In this document: positions 45,693 through 54,563 of the stretch, piece after piece
Layout: each line of letters begins with the position of its first letter
How positions within the stretch are numbered: position 1 is the first letter of the stretch
Source: JANQOH01 sp965242575
GTDB taxonomy: Bacteria; Pseudomonadota; Alphaproteobacteria; UBA7887
DNA: 64,000 nt
Direction: 5' to 3'
Assembly: GCA_965242575.1 (NCBI GenBank)
Contig: OZ251461.1
Coordinates: 2,666,001 to 2,730,000, forward strand
Made by a program: the position numbers and the translations under genes
Notes under the pieces: model-generated
Database searches by the model: none
Told to the model about the DNA's origin: nothing
What the model saw: only the letters and a program-made list of their open reading frames with translations

Positions 45693-46412
45693 GTGGCCTG
45701 GGAAATCGACCTGTCCGGCAAGACGGCGCTCGTCACCGGCGGCGCGTCGGGGATCGGCCGCGCCATCGCCCGCGCCCTCCGGCGCGCCGGCGCCGAGGCG
45801 ATGGTGACGGCGCGGACCGGTGGCGCCGCGGATCCCGGCGACGGGATAACGGCGCTCCGCCTCGACGTGACCAACGACCTGTCGATCGAGGAGGCGCTGG
45901 ACTCCGTCGACCGCCTCGACATCCTGGTCAACAACGCCGGCGCGCTTCTGGCCCGGGGGGCCGAGTTCCGGCCCGGCCCGTTCGCCAACGTGGTCAACGT
46001 GAACCTCATCGGCGCCATGCGCATGTGCCACGCCTGCCTCGGCAAACTGGCCATGGCCAAGGGCTGCGTTGTCAACGTCGGCGGCGTGTCGGGCCTCGCC
46101 GGGTCGCTGGAGGCGCCGGCGCATGCGGCGGGCAAGGCGGCGCTGGTCAATTTGACGAAATCCCTCGCCGCGTCCTGGGCGCATCACCGTGTGCGCATCA
46201 ACGCGGTCGTTCCGGGCTGGATCGACAGCCCGCAATCCGCCCCCCTCCGCGACGACCCGGAGCGCCGCCGCGCCCTCCTCGAGCGCACCCCGCTGCGGCG
46301 TTTCGGAACCCCGGACGAAGTGGCCGCCGCGGTCCTCTTCCTGTGCTCCCCCGCCGCGTCCTACGTCACCGGAAGCGCCCTCGTCGTCGACGGCGGCTAT
46401 TCGGCGGCGTGA
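45693..46412 (+). CDS. SDR-family protein with catalytic Tyr replaced
   Basis: 239 residues from the GTG at 45693. A normal N-terminal NAD site (GKTALVTGGASGIGRAIARA), NNAG and the C-terminal YVTGSALVVDGGYSAA. At the active site, where SDRs read Y-x-x-x-K, it reads H-A-A-G-K (in APAHAAGKAALVNLTKS). The general base is therefore His instead of Tyr, so it may have altered or no oxidoreductase activity. It ends the five-gene operon region. Identity is clear; function is not. Confidence 0.8.
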   Translation: MAWEIDLSGKTALVTGGASGIGRAIARALRRAGAEAMVTARTGGAADPGDGITALRLDVTNDLSIEEALDSVDRLDILVNNAGALLARGAEFRPGPFANVVNVNLIGAMRMCHACLGKLAMAKGCVVNVGGVSGLAGSLEAPAHAAGKAALVNLTKSLAASWAHHRVRINAVVPGWIDSPQSAPLRDDPERRRALLERTPLRRFGTPDEVAAAVLFLCSPAASYVTGSALVVDGGYSAA

Positions 46413-46476
46413 GCGCGGGGCGGCGCGGGCGCAAAAAGCCCCGGCTCGGGCGAACGCCAGCCGTTCCCGATCGCCC

Positions 46477-46569
46477 CTATTTGTCCCGGGGCGGCGGTTT
46501 CGGCGCGGGAGGCGGGGGCGGCGGGGTGGGTTTGCTCGGTCTTGCGGGCTTGCCGCTTTTCTCTTCCAT
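46477..46569 (-). CDS. Small proline-rich peptide, uncertain
   Basis: A 30-residue frame, MEEKSGKPARPSKPTPPPPP to KPPPRDK. It lies just downstream of the SLATT-like gene on the same strand. Lys/Pro-rich content is unlike the shadow frames nearby, but no good ribosome-binding site is visible. Could be real or chance. Confidence 0.25.
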   Translation of the reverse strand: MEEKSGKPARPSKPTPPPPPPAPKPPPRDK

Positions 46570-46600
46570 GACGTGGACGCCCGCGCCGGGTTTCCCGCCG

Positions 46601-47128
46601 TCAGCCGGCATACTGTTCCACCATGACCTTGTATGCGTCCTCCGCACATTTCTCGTTCAATTTACGGTCCTCGCGGATATCGGCGTCTCCGGCCCATGAC
46701 GTCACTTCCAGAAGCTGCCGCGCCAGATCCTGGTTAATGCTCATCGCCTTTTTGTCGCCCACGCTACCGGCGTTCATGTTCGCCCACAAATTTTTCCATT
46801 CGACCTCGAGCTTGCCGCATTCGCGCCCGATAGCGTGCAGGACCGCCGCTTGTCTGGCGTAATTACACGCGAAATCGACAACGACGAGAACGGCTATCGC
46901 CACGCTGACCGCCGGGAGCACGAAATCCGGCAACACGGCCAACATGTTGGCGACGCCTCCGGCCGCGGCGAACAGGAGAAGGCCGCGCAGAATGAAGTGG
47001 TAAAGTCGGCGTCGATTGGCATACGCATCATAATACCGGATAAGCCGCGCGACATCCAGAAGCGACTGCCAGACTTCGTTTCGTGTCGTTTCGGACACCA
47101 TATCGACCGCCCGCCCATCCGCAAACAT
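46601..47128 (-). CDS. SLATT-like two-helix membrane protein
   Basis: 175 residues. An amphipathic helix (LDVARLIRYYDAYANRRRLY) is followed by two hydrophobic helices (GLLLFAAAGGVANML and LPAVSVAIAVLVVVDF) and a C-terminal charged helix (ECGKLEVEWKNLWANM). This matches the layout of SLATT-type domains, proposed membrane effectors in some conflict systems. No cyclase or sensor gene is adjacent, so it would be a stand-alone version. GC is lower than in alaS next to it, suggesting transfer. An alternative start with MVSETTRNE at 47100 is possible. Confidence 0.5.
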   Translation of the reverse strand: MFADGRAVDMVSETTRNEVWQSLLDVARLIRYYDAYANRRRLYHFILRGLLLFAAAGGVANMLAVLPDFVLPAVSVAIAVLVVVDFACNYARQAAVLHAIGRECGKLEVEWKNLWANMNAGSVGDKKAMSINQDLARQLLEVTSWAGDADIREDRKLNEKCAEDAYKVMVEQYAG

Positions 47129-47189
47129 GGCTTGCGGGCATCCTGCCCGGTTCCCGCGCCGGACGCAACCGGCGCAGCGGCCGGAACGG

Positions 47190-49841
47190 CTACTCCGTCT
47201 CGCCGAGCGCCGCCTCGACGGCGGCGATGGCGGCGGCGGCGGCGGAGCCGTCGGGGCCGCCCGCCTGCGCCAGGTCGCGGCGGCCGCCGCCGCCCTTGCC
47301 GCCCAACGCCCGCGCGGCGGCGCGCGCCAGGGCGACCGAATCGAAGCGCCCGGTCAGGTCGCCGGTCACCCCCACCACGACCGCGCCCTTGCCGCCGGCG
47401 TTGCTCGCCGCGGCGACCACGCCGGAGCCGATGGCGCGCTTCATCCCGTCCGCCACGCCGCGCAACTCCCGCGCCGGCGCGCCGTCCAGGACCCGGCCGG
47501 CGAAGGCGACTCCGGCTATCGTCTTCGCCGCCGGCGCCGCCGCGCCCTCGCCGGCGGCGAGGGCGCGGCGGGCCTCCGCCAGCGCGCGCTCGAGCTTGCG
47601 GCGTTCGTCGAGCAGCGCGGCGACGCGGCCGGGCACCTCCCCCGGCGCCGTCCGCAGCAGCGCCGCCGCCTCCGACAGCGCCCGCGCCCGTTCGCCGACC
47701 CACGCCAGCGCGCCCTCCCCCGTCACCGCCTCGACGCGGCGCACTCCCGCCGCCACCGCCGACTCGCCGACGATCTTGAACAGGCCGATATCGCCGGTCC
47801 GCGCGACGTGGGTGCCGCCGCACAGTTCGACCGAATAGGCGCCCTCGGCGCCGCCGCCCATCGACACCACCCGCGCCTCGTCGCCGTATTTCTCGCCGAA
47901 CAGCGCCAGCGCGCCCTTCTCGACCGCCTCCTTCGGGCTCGCCAGCACGGTTTCGACCGCGCCGTTGCGGAGGATCTCGGCGTTGACCTCGGCCTCCACC
48001 GCGGCGAGTTCGGCCTCGGCGATGGGCCGGGGGTGGGCGATGTCGAAGCGCAGCCGGTCGGGCGCGACCAGCGACCCCTTTTGCGCGACGTGGGCGCCCA
48101 GGCGCCGCCGCAGCGCCGCGTGCAGCAGGTGGGTCGCGGAATGGTTGCGCCGCAGCGCCGCCCGGCGCGGCGCGTCGACCGAAAGCCGCACCGCGTCGCC
48201 GACCGAAATCGGCCCGCCGGACACCGTCCCCCGGTGCGCGTGCATGTCGCCGGCGCGCTTCACCGTGTCCGCGACCGCGACACGCGCGCCCGAGGAGGCG
48301 GCGACGGTTCCCGTATCGCCCTGCTGGCCGCCGGATTCGGCGTAGAACGGGGTCTGCGTCGCGAACAGCAGGACCTCGTCGCCCTCCTCGGCGCGCGCGA
48401 CGCTCTTTCCGTCCACCGCCAGCGCGGCGATCTTCGCCTCGGCCTCGGCGGCGGCGTAGCCCACGAATTCCCCGGCGCCCGCGGCGTCGCGGATCTCGAG
48501 CCACACGCGCTCGTCCGCCGCGGCGCCCGCGCCCGTCCACGACTTGCGCGCCTCGGCGCGCTGGCGCGCCATCGCCGCCTCGAACCCGGCCAGGTCCACC
48601 GCGCGGCCCTCCGCCCGCAGCGCGTCCTGGGTCAGGTCGAGCGGAAAGCCGTAAGTGTCGTAAAGGCGGAACGCGACCTCTCCCGGCAGCGCGGCGCCGT
48701 CGGCGAGTTTCGCCGTCTCCTCGCCGAGCAGGCGCAGGCCCCGGGCCAGGGTTTCGCGGAACCGCGCCTCCTCCAGCCGCAGGGCCTCGGCGATCGGCGC
48801 CCGCGCCCGGACGAGCTCGGGGAACGCCTCGCCCATCTCGTCCGCCAGCGCCGGGACCAGCCGCCACATCAGCGGCTCCGCGACTCCCATCAGATGCGCG
48901 TGGCGCATGGCGCGCCGCATGATCCGGCGCAGCACGTAGCCCCGGCCCTCGTTCGCCGGCGCGACGCCGTCGGCGAGCAGAAACGCGCTGGCGCGCAGGT
49001 GGTCGGCGATGACCCGGTGCGAGGCGCGATGCGGGCCGTCCGGATCCGTCCCCGCCGCGTCCGCCGCGGCCTCGATCAGGCGGCGGAACAGGTCGATGTC
49101 GTAATTGTCGTGCTTGCCCTGGAGCACCGCCGCGACGCGCTCCAGCCCCATTCCGGTGTCGATGGAGGGCCTGGGCAGGTCGACGCGGCCGCCGTCCGCC
49201 CGCTGTTCGAACTGCATGAACACCAGGTTCCAGATCTCGATGTAGCGGTCGCCGTCCTGGTCGGCGCCGCCCGGCGGGCCGCCGGCGACTCCGGGGCCGT
49301 GGTCGTAGAAGATCTCCGAACACGGGCCGCACGGCCCGGTGTCGCCCATGGCCCAGAAGTTGTCGGAGGTGGCGATGCGGACGATGCGCTCCTCCGGCAG
49401 GCCGGCGATCCGCCGCCACAGGTCGAAGGCGTCGTCGTCGTCGCGATAGACCGTCGCCCACAGGCGGTCGGCGGGGAGGCCGAATTCGCGCGTGACCAGC
49501 GTCCAGGCCAGTTCTATCGCGCGCTCCTTGAAGTAGTCGCCGAACGAGAAATTGCCCAGCATCTCGAAGAAGGTGTGGTGGCGCGCGGTGTAGCCGACGT
49601 TGTCCAGGTCGTTGTGCTTGCCGCCGGCGCGGACGCATTTCTGGCTGGTGACGGCGCGCGGGCAGGCGCGGGTCTCGGCGCCGGTGAAGACGTTCTTGAA
49701 TTGCACCATCCCCGCATTGGTGAACAGCAGGGTGGGGTCGCCGTGCGGGACCAGCGGCCCCGATGGCTCCTCCTCGTGGCCGCGGGCGGCGAAGAAATCG
49801 AGGAACGCCCGCCTGACCTCGCCGGTCCCGCCCGCGGCCAT
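47190..49841 (-). CDS. alaS: Alanyl-tRNA synthetase
   Basis: 883 residues, full length for a bacterial class II alanyl-tRNA synthetase, which charges tRNA-Ala and edits mischarged Ser and Gly. N-terminal core features: FFAARGHEEEPSGPLVPHGD, NVFTGAETRACPRAVTSQKC, HHTFFEMLGNFSFGDYFKE. The editing and zinc-binding motifs are HSATHLLHAALR and CGGTHVARTGDIGL. The ATG near 49841 lies 91 bases past the start of the neighbouring ilvE-end and is in a good context. It is convergent with nothing and has the window's usual high GC. Confidence 0.95.
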   Translation of the reverse strand: MAAGGTGEVRRAFLDFFAARGHEEEPSGPLVPHGDPTLLFTNAGMVQFKNVFTGAETRACPRAVTSQKCVRAGGKHNDLDNVGYTARHHTFFEMLGNFSFGDYFKERAIELAWTLVTREFGLPADRLWATVYRDDDDAFDLWRRIAGLPEERIVRIATSDNFWAMGDTGPCGPCSEIFYDHGPGVAGGPPGGADQDGDRYIEIWNLVFMQFEQRADGGRVDLPRPSIDTGMGLERVAAVLQGKHDNYDIDLFRRLIEAAADAAGTDPDGPHRASHRVIADHLRASAFLLADGVAPANEGRGYVLRRIMRRAMRHAHLMGVAEPLMWRLVPALADEMGEAFPELVRARAPIAEALRLEEARFRETLARGLRLLGEETAKLADGAALPGEVAFRLYDTYGFPLDLTQDALRAEGRAVDLAGFEAAMARQRAEARKSWTGAGAAADERVWLEIRDAAGAGEFVGYAAAEAEAKIAALAVDGKSVARAEEGDEVLLFATQTPFYAESGGQQGDTGTVAASSGARVAVADTVKRAGDMHAHRGTVSGGPISVGDAVRLSVDAPRRAALRRNHSATHLLHAALRRRLGAHVAQKGSLVAPDRLRFDIAHPRPIAEAELAAVEAEVNAEILRNGAVETVLASPKEAVEKGALALFGEKYGDEARVVSMGGGAEGAYSVELCGGTHVARTGDIGLFKIVGESAVAAGVRRVEAVTGEGALAWVGERARALSEAAALLRTAPGEVPGRVAALLDERRKLERALAEARRALAAGEGAAAPAAKTIAGVAFAGRVLDGAPARELRGVADGMKRAIGSGVVAAASNAGGKGAVVVGVTGDLTGRFDSVALARAAARALGGKGGGGRRDLAQAGGPDGSAAAAAIAAVEAALGETE

Positions 49842-49847
49842 GCGCGC

Positions 49848-50750
49848 CTACCCGCCCGCGCCGATGCGCGCGGGGGCGGCCTTCTCCGCCTCGGTGAGGG
49901 CGGTGAAGTCCTCGATCATCCAGCGGCAGATCCGCCCCGGCTGGAAATGCATGCCGCCGATCCGCCCCACCGGCGTCACCTCCGCCGCGGTGCCGGTGAG
50001 GAACACCTCGTCGGCGCGCTCCAGCTCCGCCGGCATGATGACGCGCTCCACCACCTCGATCCCGCGCTTGCGCGCCAGGTCGATCACGCAGCGCCGGGTG
50101 ATGCCGTCGAGGAAGCAGTCGGGGACGGGCGTATGCAGCTTGCCGTCGATGACGAGGAAGACGTTGGCGCCGGTGGACTCGGCCAGCCGCCCGCGCCAGT
50201 CGAGCATCAGCGCGTCGTCGCAGCCCTCCGCCTCGGCGGCGTGCTTGGACAGGGTGCAGATCATGTAGAGGCCGGCCGCCTTCGCCTTGGCCGGGATCGT
50301 CGCCGGGTCCGGGCGGCGCCACTTCGCCCAGGCGAGTTCGATCCCCTTGAGCCGCGCGTCGGGGTCGAAATAGGACGGCCACCGCCACGCCGCGATGGCG
50401 ACGTGGATGGCGTTCTTCTGCGCCGAGACCCCCATCATCTCGCTGCCGCGCCAGGCGACGGGGCGGACGTATCCGTCCTCGATGTCGTTCTTGCGGCAGA
50501 CGGCGTAGCAGGCTTCGTCGATTTCGGCGACGGTCCAGGGGATTTCGAACCCCAGCTGGCGCGCGGACTCGAACAGCCGCTCGGTGTGCGCGGTCAGGCG
50601 GAAGATCGCGCCGCCATAGACGCGCTCGCCCTCGAAGACGCTGGAGGCGTAATGCAGCCCGTGGCTGAGCACGTGGAGGCGGGCGTCGCGCCACGGGGTC
50701 ATCCGGCCGTCGAACCAGATCCAGCCGTCGCGGTTTTCGAAGTCGAGCAT
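49848..50750 (-). CDS. ilvE: Branched-chain amino acid aminotransferase
   Basis: 300 residues; class IV PLP enzyme that aminates the keto acids of leucine, isoleucine and valine. Motifs: WFDGRMTPWRDARLHVLSHG, HYASSVFEGERVYGG, CRKNDIEDGYVRPVAWRG, ESTGANVFLVIDGKLHTPVP, and FLTGTAAEVTPVGRIGG. The ATG at 50748-50750 is chosen; the frame further upstream runs through the promoter gap and the MarR start. It ends 7 bases before alaS. The 94-base gap to the divergent MarR gene carries both promoters. Confidence 0.92.
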   Translation of the reverse strand: MLDFENRDGWIWFDGRMTPWRDARLHVLSHGLHYASSVFEGERVYGGAIFRLTAHTERLFESARQLGFEIPWTVAEIDEACYAVCRKNDIEDGYVRPVAWRGSEMMGVSAQKNAIHVAIAAWRWPSYFDPDARLKGIELAWAKWRRPDPATIPAKAKAAGLYMICTLSKHAAEAEGCDDALMLDWRGRLAESTGANVFLVIDGKLHTPVPDCFLDGITRRCVIDLARKRGIEVVERVIMPAELERADEVFLTGTAAEVTPVGRIGGMHFQPGRICRWMIEDFTALTEAEKAAPARIGAGG

Positions 50751-50844
50751 CGGCGTCCGTTCCTGCCGTCGGCGCCCCGCCGCGGCGGGGCGCGCGGGCG
50801 GAGAAGGGTTGCGCCCCCTAGCCCCCGCCGGCATATATGTCAAC

Positions 50845-51336
50845 ATGGTGGACGCGAAATCGCCAGTGAACCCGTTGTTCCTGCGCGAGCAGGAGCTCGA
50901 CCGCGGCATGGAGCTGCTGTTCTTCGCCTACCGCGATTTCGTCGCCGAGTCCGACCGCATCCTCGCTCCGCTGGGGCTGGGGCGGGCGCACCACCGGGCG
51001 ATCTATTTCGTCGGGCGCGACCCCGGCATCCCCGTCGCCCGCCTGCTCGGGATCCTCAAAATCACCAAGCAGAGCCTGAGCCGCGTGGTCGGGGAGCTGG
51101 CGCGCGGCGGCTACGTGGCGCGGGCCCGGGGGGGCGGCGACGGCCGCCAGCGCCTGCTCACCCTGACCGACCGGGGGCGGGAGCTGGAGCGCCGCCTGTC
51201 GCAGGCGCTGCGCGGCCGCCTCGCGCGCGCCTACCGCGCCGCCGGCGGCGAGGCGGTCGAGGGGTTCTCCAGCGTCCTCTACGGGCTGATGACGGAAGAG
51301 GACCGGGCGCGGCTCCTCGGGCGCCGCGCGGCATGA
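50845..51336 (+). CDS. MarR-family transcriptional regulator
   Basis: 163 residues from ATG 50845 (an in-frame GTG/ATG lies further up at 50809, within the promoter gap). Winged helix: GRDPGIPVARLLGILKITKQ, LSRVVGELARGGYVARARGG and the wing with RQRLLTLTDRGRELERR. TATATGT at 50833 is a possible -10. It overlaps the response regulator gene as ATGA, so it is co-expressed with a two-component system and may tune it. The ligand is unknown. Confidence 0.88.
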   Translation: MVDAKSPVNPLFLREQELDRGMELLFFAYRDFVAESDRILAPLGLGRAHHRAIYFVGRDPGIPVARLLGILKITKQSLSRVVGELARGGYVARARGGGDGRQRLLTLTDRGRELERRLSQALRGRLARAYRAAGGEAVEGFSSVLYGLMTEEDRARLLGRRAA

Positions 51337-52025
51337 CCGCCGCCGCGGCGGGTCCGGGCTTCGCCGGCGGCGCGCACGTGCTCGTGGTGGACGACGACGC
51401 CCGCCTGCGCCGCCTGCTGCGCCGCTATCTGGGGGACAACGGCTTTCTGGTGGCGACCGCCCGCGACGCCGCCGACGCGCGCGCCAAACTGGCGAGCCTC
51501 GCCTTCGACATCCTCGTCCTCGACGTGATGATGCCGGGCGAGGACGGCGCCGCCTTCGCCCGCGCGCTGCGCGCGGAGGGCGCCGACCCGCCGATCCTCA
51601 TGCTCACCGCGATGGACGCCCCGGAGGCGCGGATCGCCGGCCTGGAGAGCGGCGCCGACGACTACCTCGCCAAGCCGTTCGAGCCGCGCGAACTGGCGCT
51701 GCGGCTGCGCGCCATCCTGCGCCGCGCCCACGCCCGCTCCGCGCGCCGTCCGGTCCGGTTCGGACGCTTCGCCTTCGACCCGGCGACGGGCGCGTTCGAA
51801 GGCGGCGCGGCGCTGACCGCGTCCGAGGTCGGCCTGTTGCGCGCCCTCGCCGAGCGGCCGGGCGAGGCGGTCTCGCGCGCGGCGCTCGGCGCGGCGACGC
51901 GCGTCGCCGAACGCTCGGTGGACGTGCGCATCGCCCGGCTGCGGCGCAAGATCGAGCCCGACCCGCGCCGCCCGCGCTACCTCGCCACGGTGCGCGGCGC
52001 GGGTTACGTCCTCCACGCCGAGTGA
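51333..52025 (+). CDS. OmpR-family response regulator
   Basis: 230 residues. Receiver domain with the acidic pair VLVVDDDARLRRLLRR, phosphoacceptor Asp in ILVLDVMMPGEDG, Thr in MLTAMDAPEA and Lys in LAKPFEPREL. The C-terminal winged-helix DNA-binding part is SEVGLLRALAERPGEAVSRA through RIARLRRKIEPDPRRPRYLA. It is encoded between a MarR regulator and its likely kinase. Confidence 0.92.
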   Translation: MTAAAAGPGFAGGAHVLVVDDDARLRRLLRRYLGDNGFLVATARDAADARAKLASLAFDILVLDVMMPGEDGAAFARALRAEGADPPILMLTAMDAPEARIAGLESGADDYLAKPFEPRELALRLRAILRRAHARSARRPVRFGRFAFDPATGAFEGGAALTASEVGLLRALAERPGEAVSRAALGAATRVAERSVDVRIARLRRKIEPDPRRPRYLATVRGAGYVLHAE

Positions 52026-52034
52026 GGGGCGGCG

Positions 52035-53351
52035 GTGCGGCGCGCGCGCGACTTTCTCCCCCGCGGGCTGTTCGGCCGCTCGCTGCTCATCGTCGCGGTG
52101 CCGCTGGCGGCGCTCCAGGCGGTGTCGGCCTTCGTGTTCTACAACCGCCACTGGGAGGACGTGGGGCGGCGCCTCGCCCTGTCGCTGGGCGGCGAGATCG
52201 CGCTTCTGGCCGAGGCGGCGGAGGAGCGCGGCGGCGCGGTCGACCCCGCCTGGCTGCTGCGCCGCGCCGCCCTCGACCTCGGCGTCGAGGCGGTCTTCCT
52301 GCCGGGCGAACGCCTGCCGGAGGCGCCGCCGCGCGCCGGTTTCGACCCCGTCGCCCGGACGCTCGCGCGGGTGCTGCCCGAGCGTATTCCGCATCCGTTC
52401 CATTTCGACACGCGCGCCGGCGACGGGCGGGTTTCGGTGGCGGTGGAGCTCCCCTCCGGCCTGTTGCGGGCGAGCGCGCCGCGCAAGCGTTTGTTCAGCT
52501 CGACGACCTACATCTTCATCATGTGGATGTTCGGCACGTCGGTCGTCCTGTGCGGGCTGGCGATCCACTTCTTGCGCCGCCAGGTGGGGCCGATCCGGCG
52601 GCTGGCCGAGGCGGCGGACAGTTTCGGCAAAGGCGAGGCGGCGCCGGCGTTGAAGCCCGAGGGCGCGCGCGAGGTGCGCCAGGCGGCGCGCGCCTTCCTG
52701 CGCATGCGCGACCGCATCCGGCGCCAGATGGCGCAGCGCACCGAAATGCTCGCCGGCGTGAGCCACGACCTGCGCACCCCGCTCACCCGCATGAAACTGC
52801 AGCTGGCGTTGATCCCCGACGACGAGGCGGCGCGCGAGTTCAAGGCCGACCTGGGCGACATGGAGCGAATGATCGGGGCGTATCTCGCCTTCGCGCGCGG
52901 CGAGGGCGGCGAGGAGTCGGCCGAAACCGACCTCGACGCGCTGGTGGACTCCGCGCTGGCCGGCGCGCGCCGGCGCGGCGCGGCGCTGTCGCTGGCGAAC
53001 CGGGCGCCGGGCCTGCGCCCGCGCCTGCGCGCCGGCGCGATCGAGCGGGCGCTCGTCAACCTGGTCGACAACGCGCTGCGCCACGGCCGCTCGGCGCTGC
53101 TGACCGTCGCCCGGCGCGGCGACGAGGCGGTCCTCACGCTGGACGACGACGGCCCCGGAATTCCGGCGGACCGCCGCGAGGCCGTCTTCCGCCCGTTCTT
53201 CCGCCTCGACGCGGCGCGCAACCCCGACACCGGCGGCGTGGGCCTCGGCCTGTCGATCGCCCGCGACGCGGTGCGCAACCACGGCGGCGACATAGAACTC
53301 GCCGATTCCCCCCTCGGCGGCCTCCGCGCCCGGGTGACGCTGCCGCTGTAG
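52035..53351 (+). CDS. EnvZ-like sensor histidine kinase
   Basis: 438 residues from GTG 52035. Two membrane helices (LLIVAVPLAALQAVSAFVFY and FIMWMFGTSVVLCGLAIHFL) frame a periplasmic sensor of about 130 residues. A HAMP region follows, then the H-box GVSHDLRTPLTRMKLQLAL, N-box ALVNLVDNALRHG, and ATP-binding boxes DDDGPGIPADRRE and GGVGLGLSIARDAV. It lies 10 bases after the response regulator gene, which it should phosphorylate. The signal is unknown. Confidence 0.92.
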   Translation: MRRARDFLPRGLFGRSLLIVAVPLAALQAVSAFVFYNRHWEDVGRRLALSLGGEIALLAEAAEERGGAVDPAWLLRRAALDLGVEAVFLPGERLPEAPPRAGFDPVARTLARVLPERIPHPFHFDTRAGDGRVSVAVELPSGLLRASAPRKRLFSSTTYIFIMWMFGTSVVLCGLAIHFLRRQVGPIRRLAEAADSFGKGEAAPALKPEGAREVRQAARAFLRMRDRIRRQMAQRTEMLAGVSHDLRTPLTRMKLQLALIPDDEAAREFKADLGDMERMIGAYLAFARGEGGEESAETDLDALVDSALAGARRRGAALSLANRAPGLRPRLRAGAIERALVNLVDNALRHGRSALLTVARRGDEAVLTLDDDGPGIPADRREAVFRPFFRLDAARNPDTGGVGLGLSIARDAVRNHGGDIELADSPLGGLRARVTLPL

Positions 53352-53632
53352 AGGCGCCGCGCGGGCGGCGCGAGAGGACGATCCGGGCCGGGACGGCGGG
53401 GAGACGCCTTAACGTGTTCGAACGTGTTTGCGAAAATCGAAGGCGCCGACCGTAATGCGGCCGCCGGCCTGCAACCTGTCCGCCGCCGCGCCCCGGCCCT
53501 GAAACGCCTCTGTCTCGACGTCCCGACATACCCGAACCCGCAGGCCCTGAATTGAGCGGACCGGCGCCGAGTCGCTACCCACCGCAGGCCGGGCCGTCCG
53601 CAGGGGACGCCGCGTCCGATGCCGGATCCGAC

Positions 53633-54559
53633 ATGCGGGACGGGCCGGATCGCATCGCCCTCGGCACGCGGGGGAGCCCGCTGGCGCGCGCGCAGGCGGA
53701 GCTGGCGCGCCGGGCGCTTCTCGCCGCCCGTCCCGGAACCGCCATCGACGTCGTCATCGTCCGCACTTCGGGGGACAGGCTGCGCGACCGGCCGCTGGCC
53801 GACATCGGCGGCAAGGGCCTGTTCACCCGCGAACTCGACGCGGCGCTGCGCGACGGGCGGGTCGACATCGCCGTCCACTCGCTGAAGGACGTGCCGTCGC
53901 GGCCGCCGGACGACATCGCGCTCGCCTTCCCGCTTGAACGCGCGGACCCGCGCGACGCATGGATCGCCCGCGATTCGGACGGGCCGGACACGCTCGCGCA
54001 GGGCGCGCTGGTCGGCACGTCCTCGCCGCGGCGCGCGGCGCAGCTGCTGCGCCGCCGGCCGGACCTGCGCGTGGTCCCGCTGCGGGGCAATGTCGGCCGC
54101 CGCCTCGACAAGGTCGACTCCGGCGCCGTCGACGCCACGCTGCTCGCGGTCGCCGGCCTGCAACGCCTCGGCCGCGCCGGCGCGGCGCGCGCCGCGCTGG
54201 AGCCGGACGTCATGCTGCCCGCCGCGGGCCAAGGGACCATCGCCGTCGCGTTCCGGCGCCGCGACGCGCAGGCGCGGGCGCTGCTGGCGCCGCTGGAGCA
54301 CGCGCCCACCGCGGCGGCGGCGGCGGCGGAGCGGGCGATGCTGGCGCGGCTCGACGGGTCGTGCCGCGCGCCGATCGCCGGGCTCGCGCGCGCGGCGCCC
54401 GGCGGCGCCATCGCGCTCACCGGACTGATCGCGCGGCTCGACGGAAGCGAGGCGATCGCGTTGTCGGACCGCGCGCCGGCCGGCGACGCGGCGGCGCTGG
54501 GAGACGCGCTCGGCGCGCGGCTGGCGGCGCGCGGCGGCCCCGGCTTCCTCCCGCCCTGA
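53633..54559 (+). CDS. hemC: Porphobilinogen deaminase (hydroxymethylbilane synthase)
   Basis: 308 residues from ATG 53633. Builds the linear tetrapyrrole hydroxymethylbilane for heme synthesis. Motifs: RIALGTRGSPLARAQAEL, DIGGKGLFTRELDAAL, VDIAVHSLKDVPSRPP, TSSPRRAAQLL and the dipyrromethane-binding Cys in LDGSCRAPIAGLA. A longer frame opens at 53552 with a TTG, but its residues are not typical of the family. The 281-base region upstream (53352-53632) shows no gene; tsaD, often divergent here in Alphaproteobacteria, is not present. Confidence 0.92.
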   Translation: MRDGPDRIALGTRGSPLARAQAELARRALLAARPGTAIDVVIVRTSGDRLRDRPLADIGGKGLFTRELDAALRDGRVDIAVHSLKDVPSRPPDDIALAFPLERADPRDAWIARDSDGPDTLAQGALVGTSSPRRAAQLLRRRPDLRVVPLRGNVGRRLDKVDSGAVDATLLAVAGLQRLGRAGAARAALEPDVMLPAAGQGTIAVAFRRRDAQARALLAPLEHAPTAAAAAAERAMLARLDGSCRAPIAGLARAAPGGAIALTGLIARLDGSEAIALSDRAPAGDAAALGDALGARLAARGGPGFLPP

Positions 54560-54563
54560 GCCG

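Noticed and set aside
47127..52025. Plus-strand open frame of 1632 codons
   Set aside because: Antisense to alaS and ilvE; only its last part (51333-52025) is a real response regulator gene.
53400..53430. tRNA T-loop-like GTTCGAACG
   Set aside because: No acceptor or anticodon stems can be built around it.
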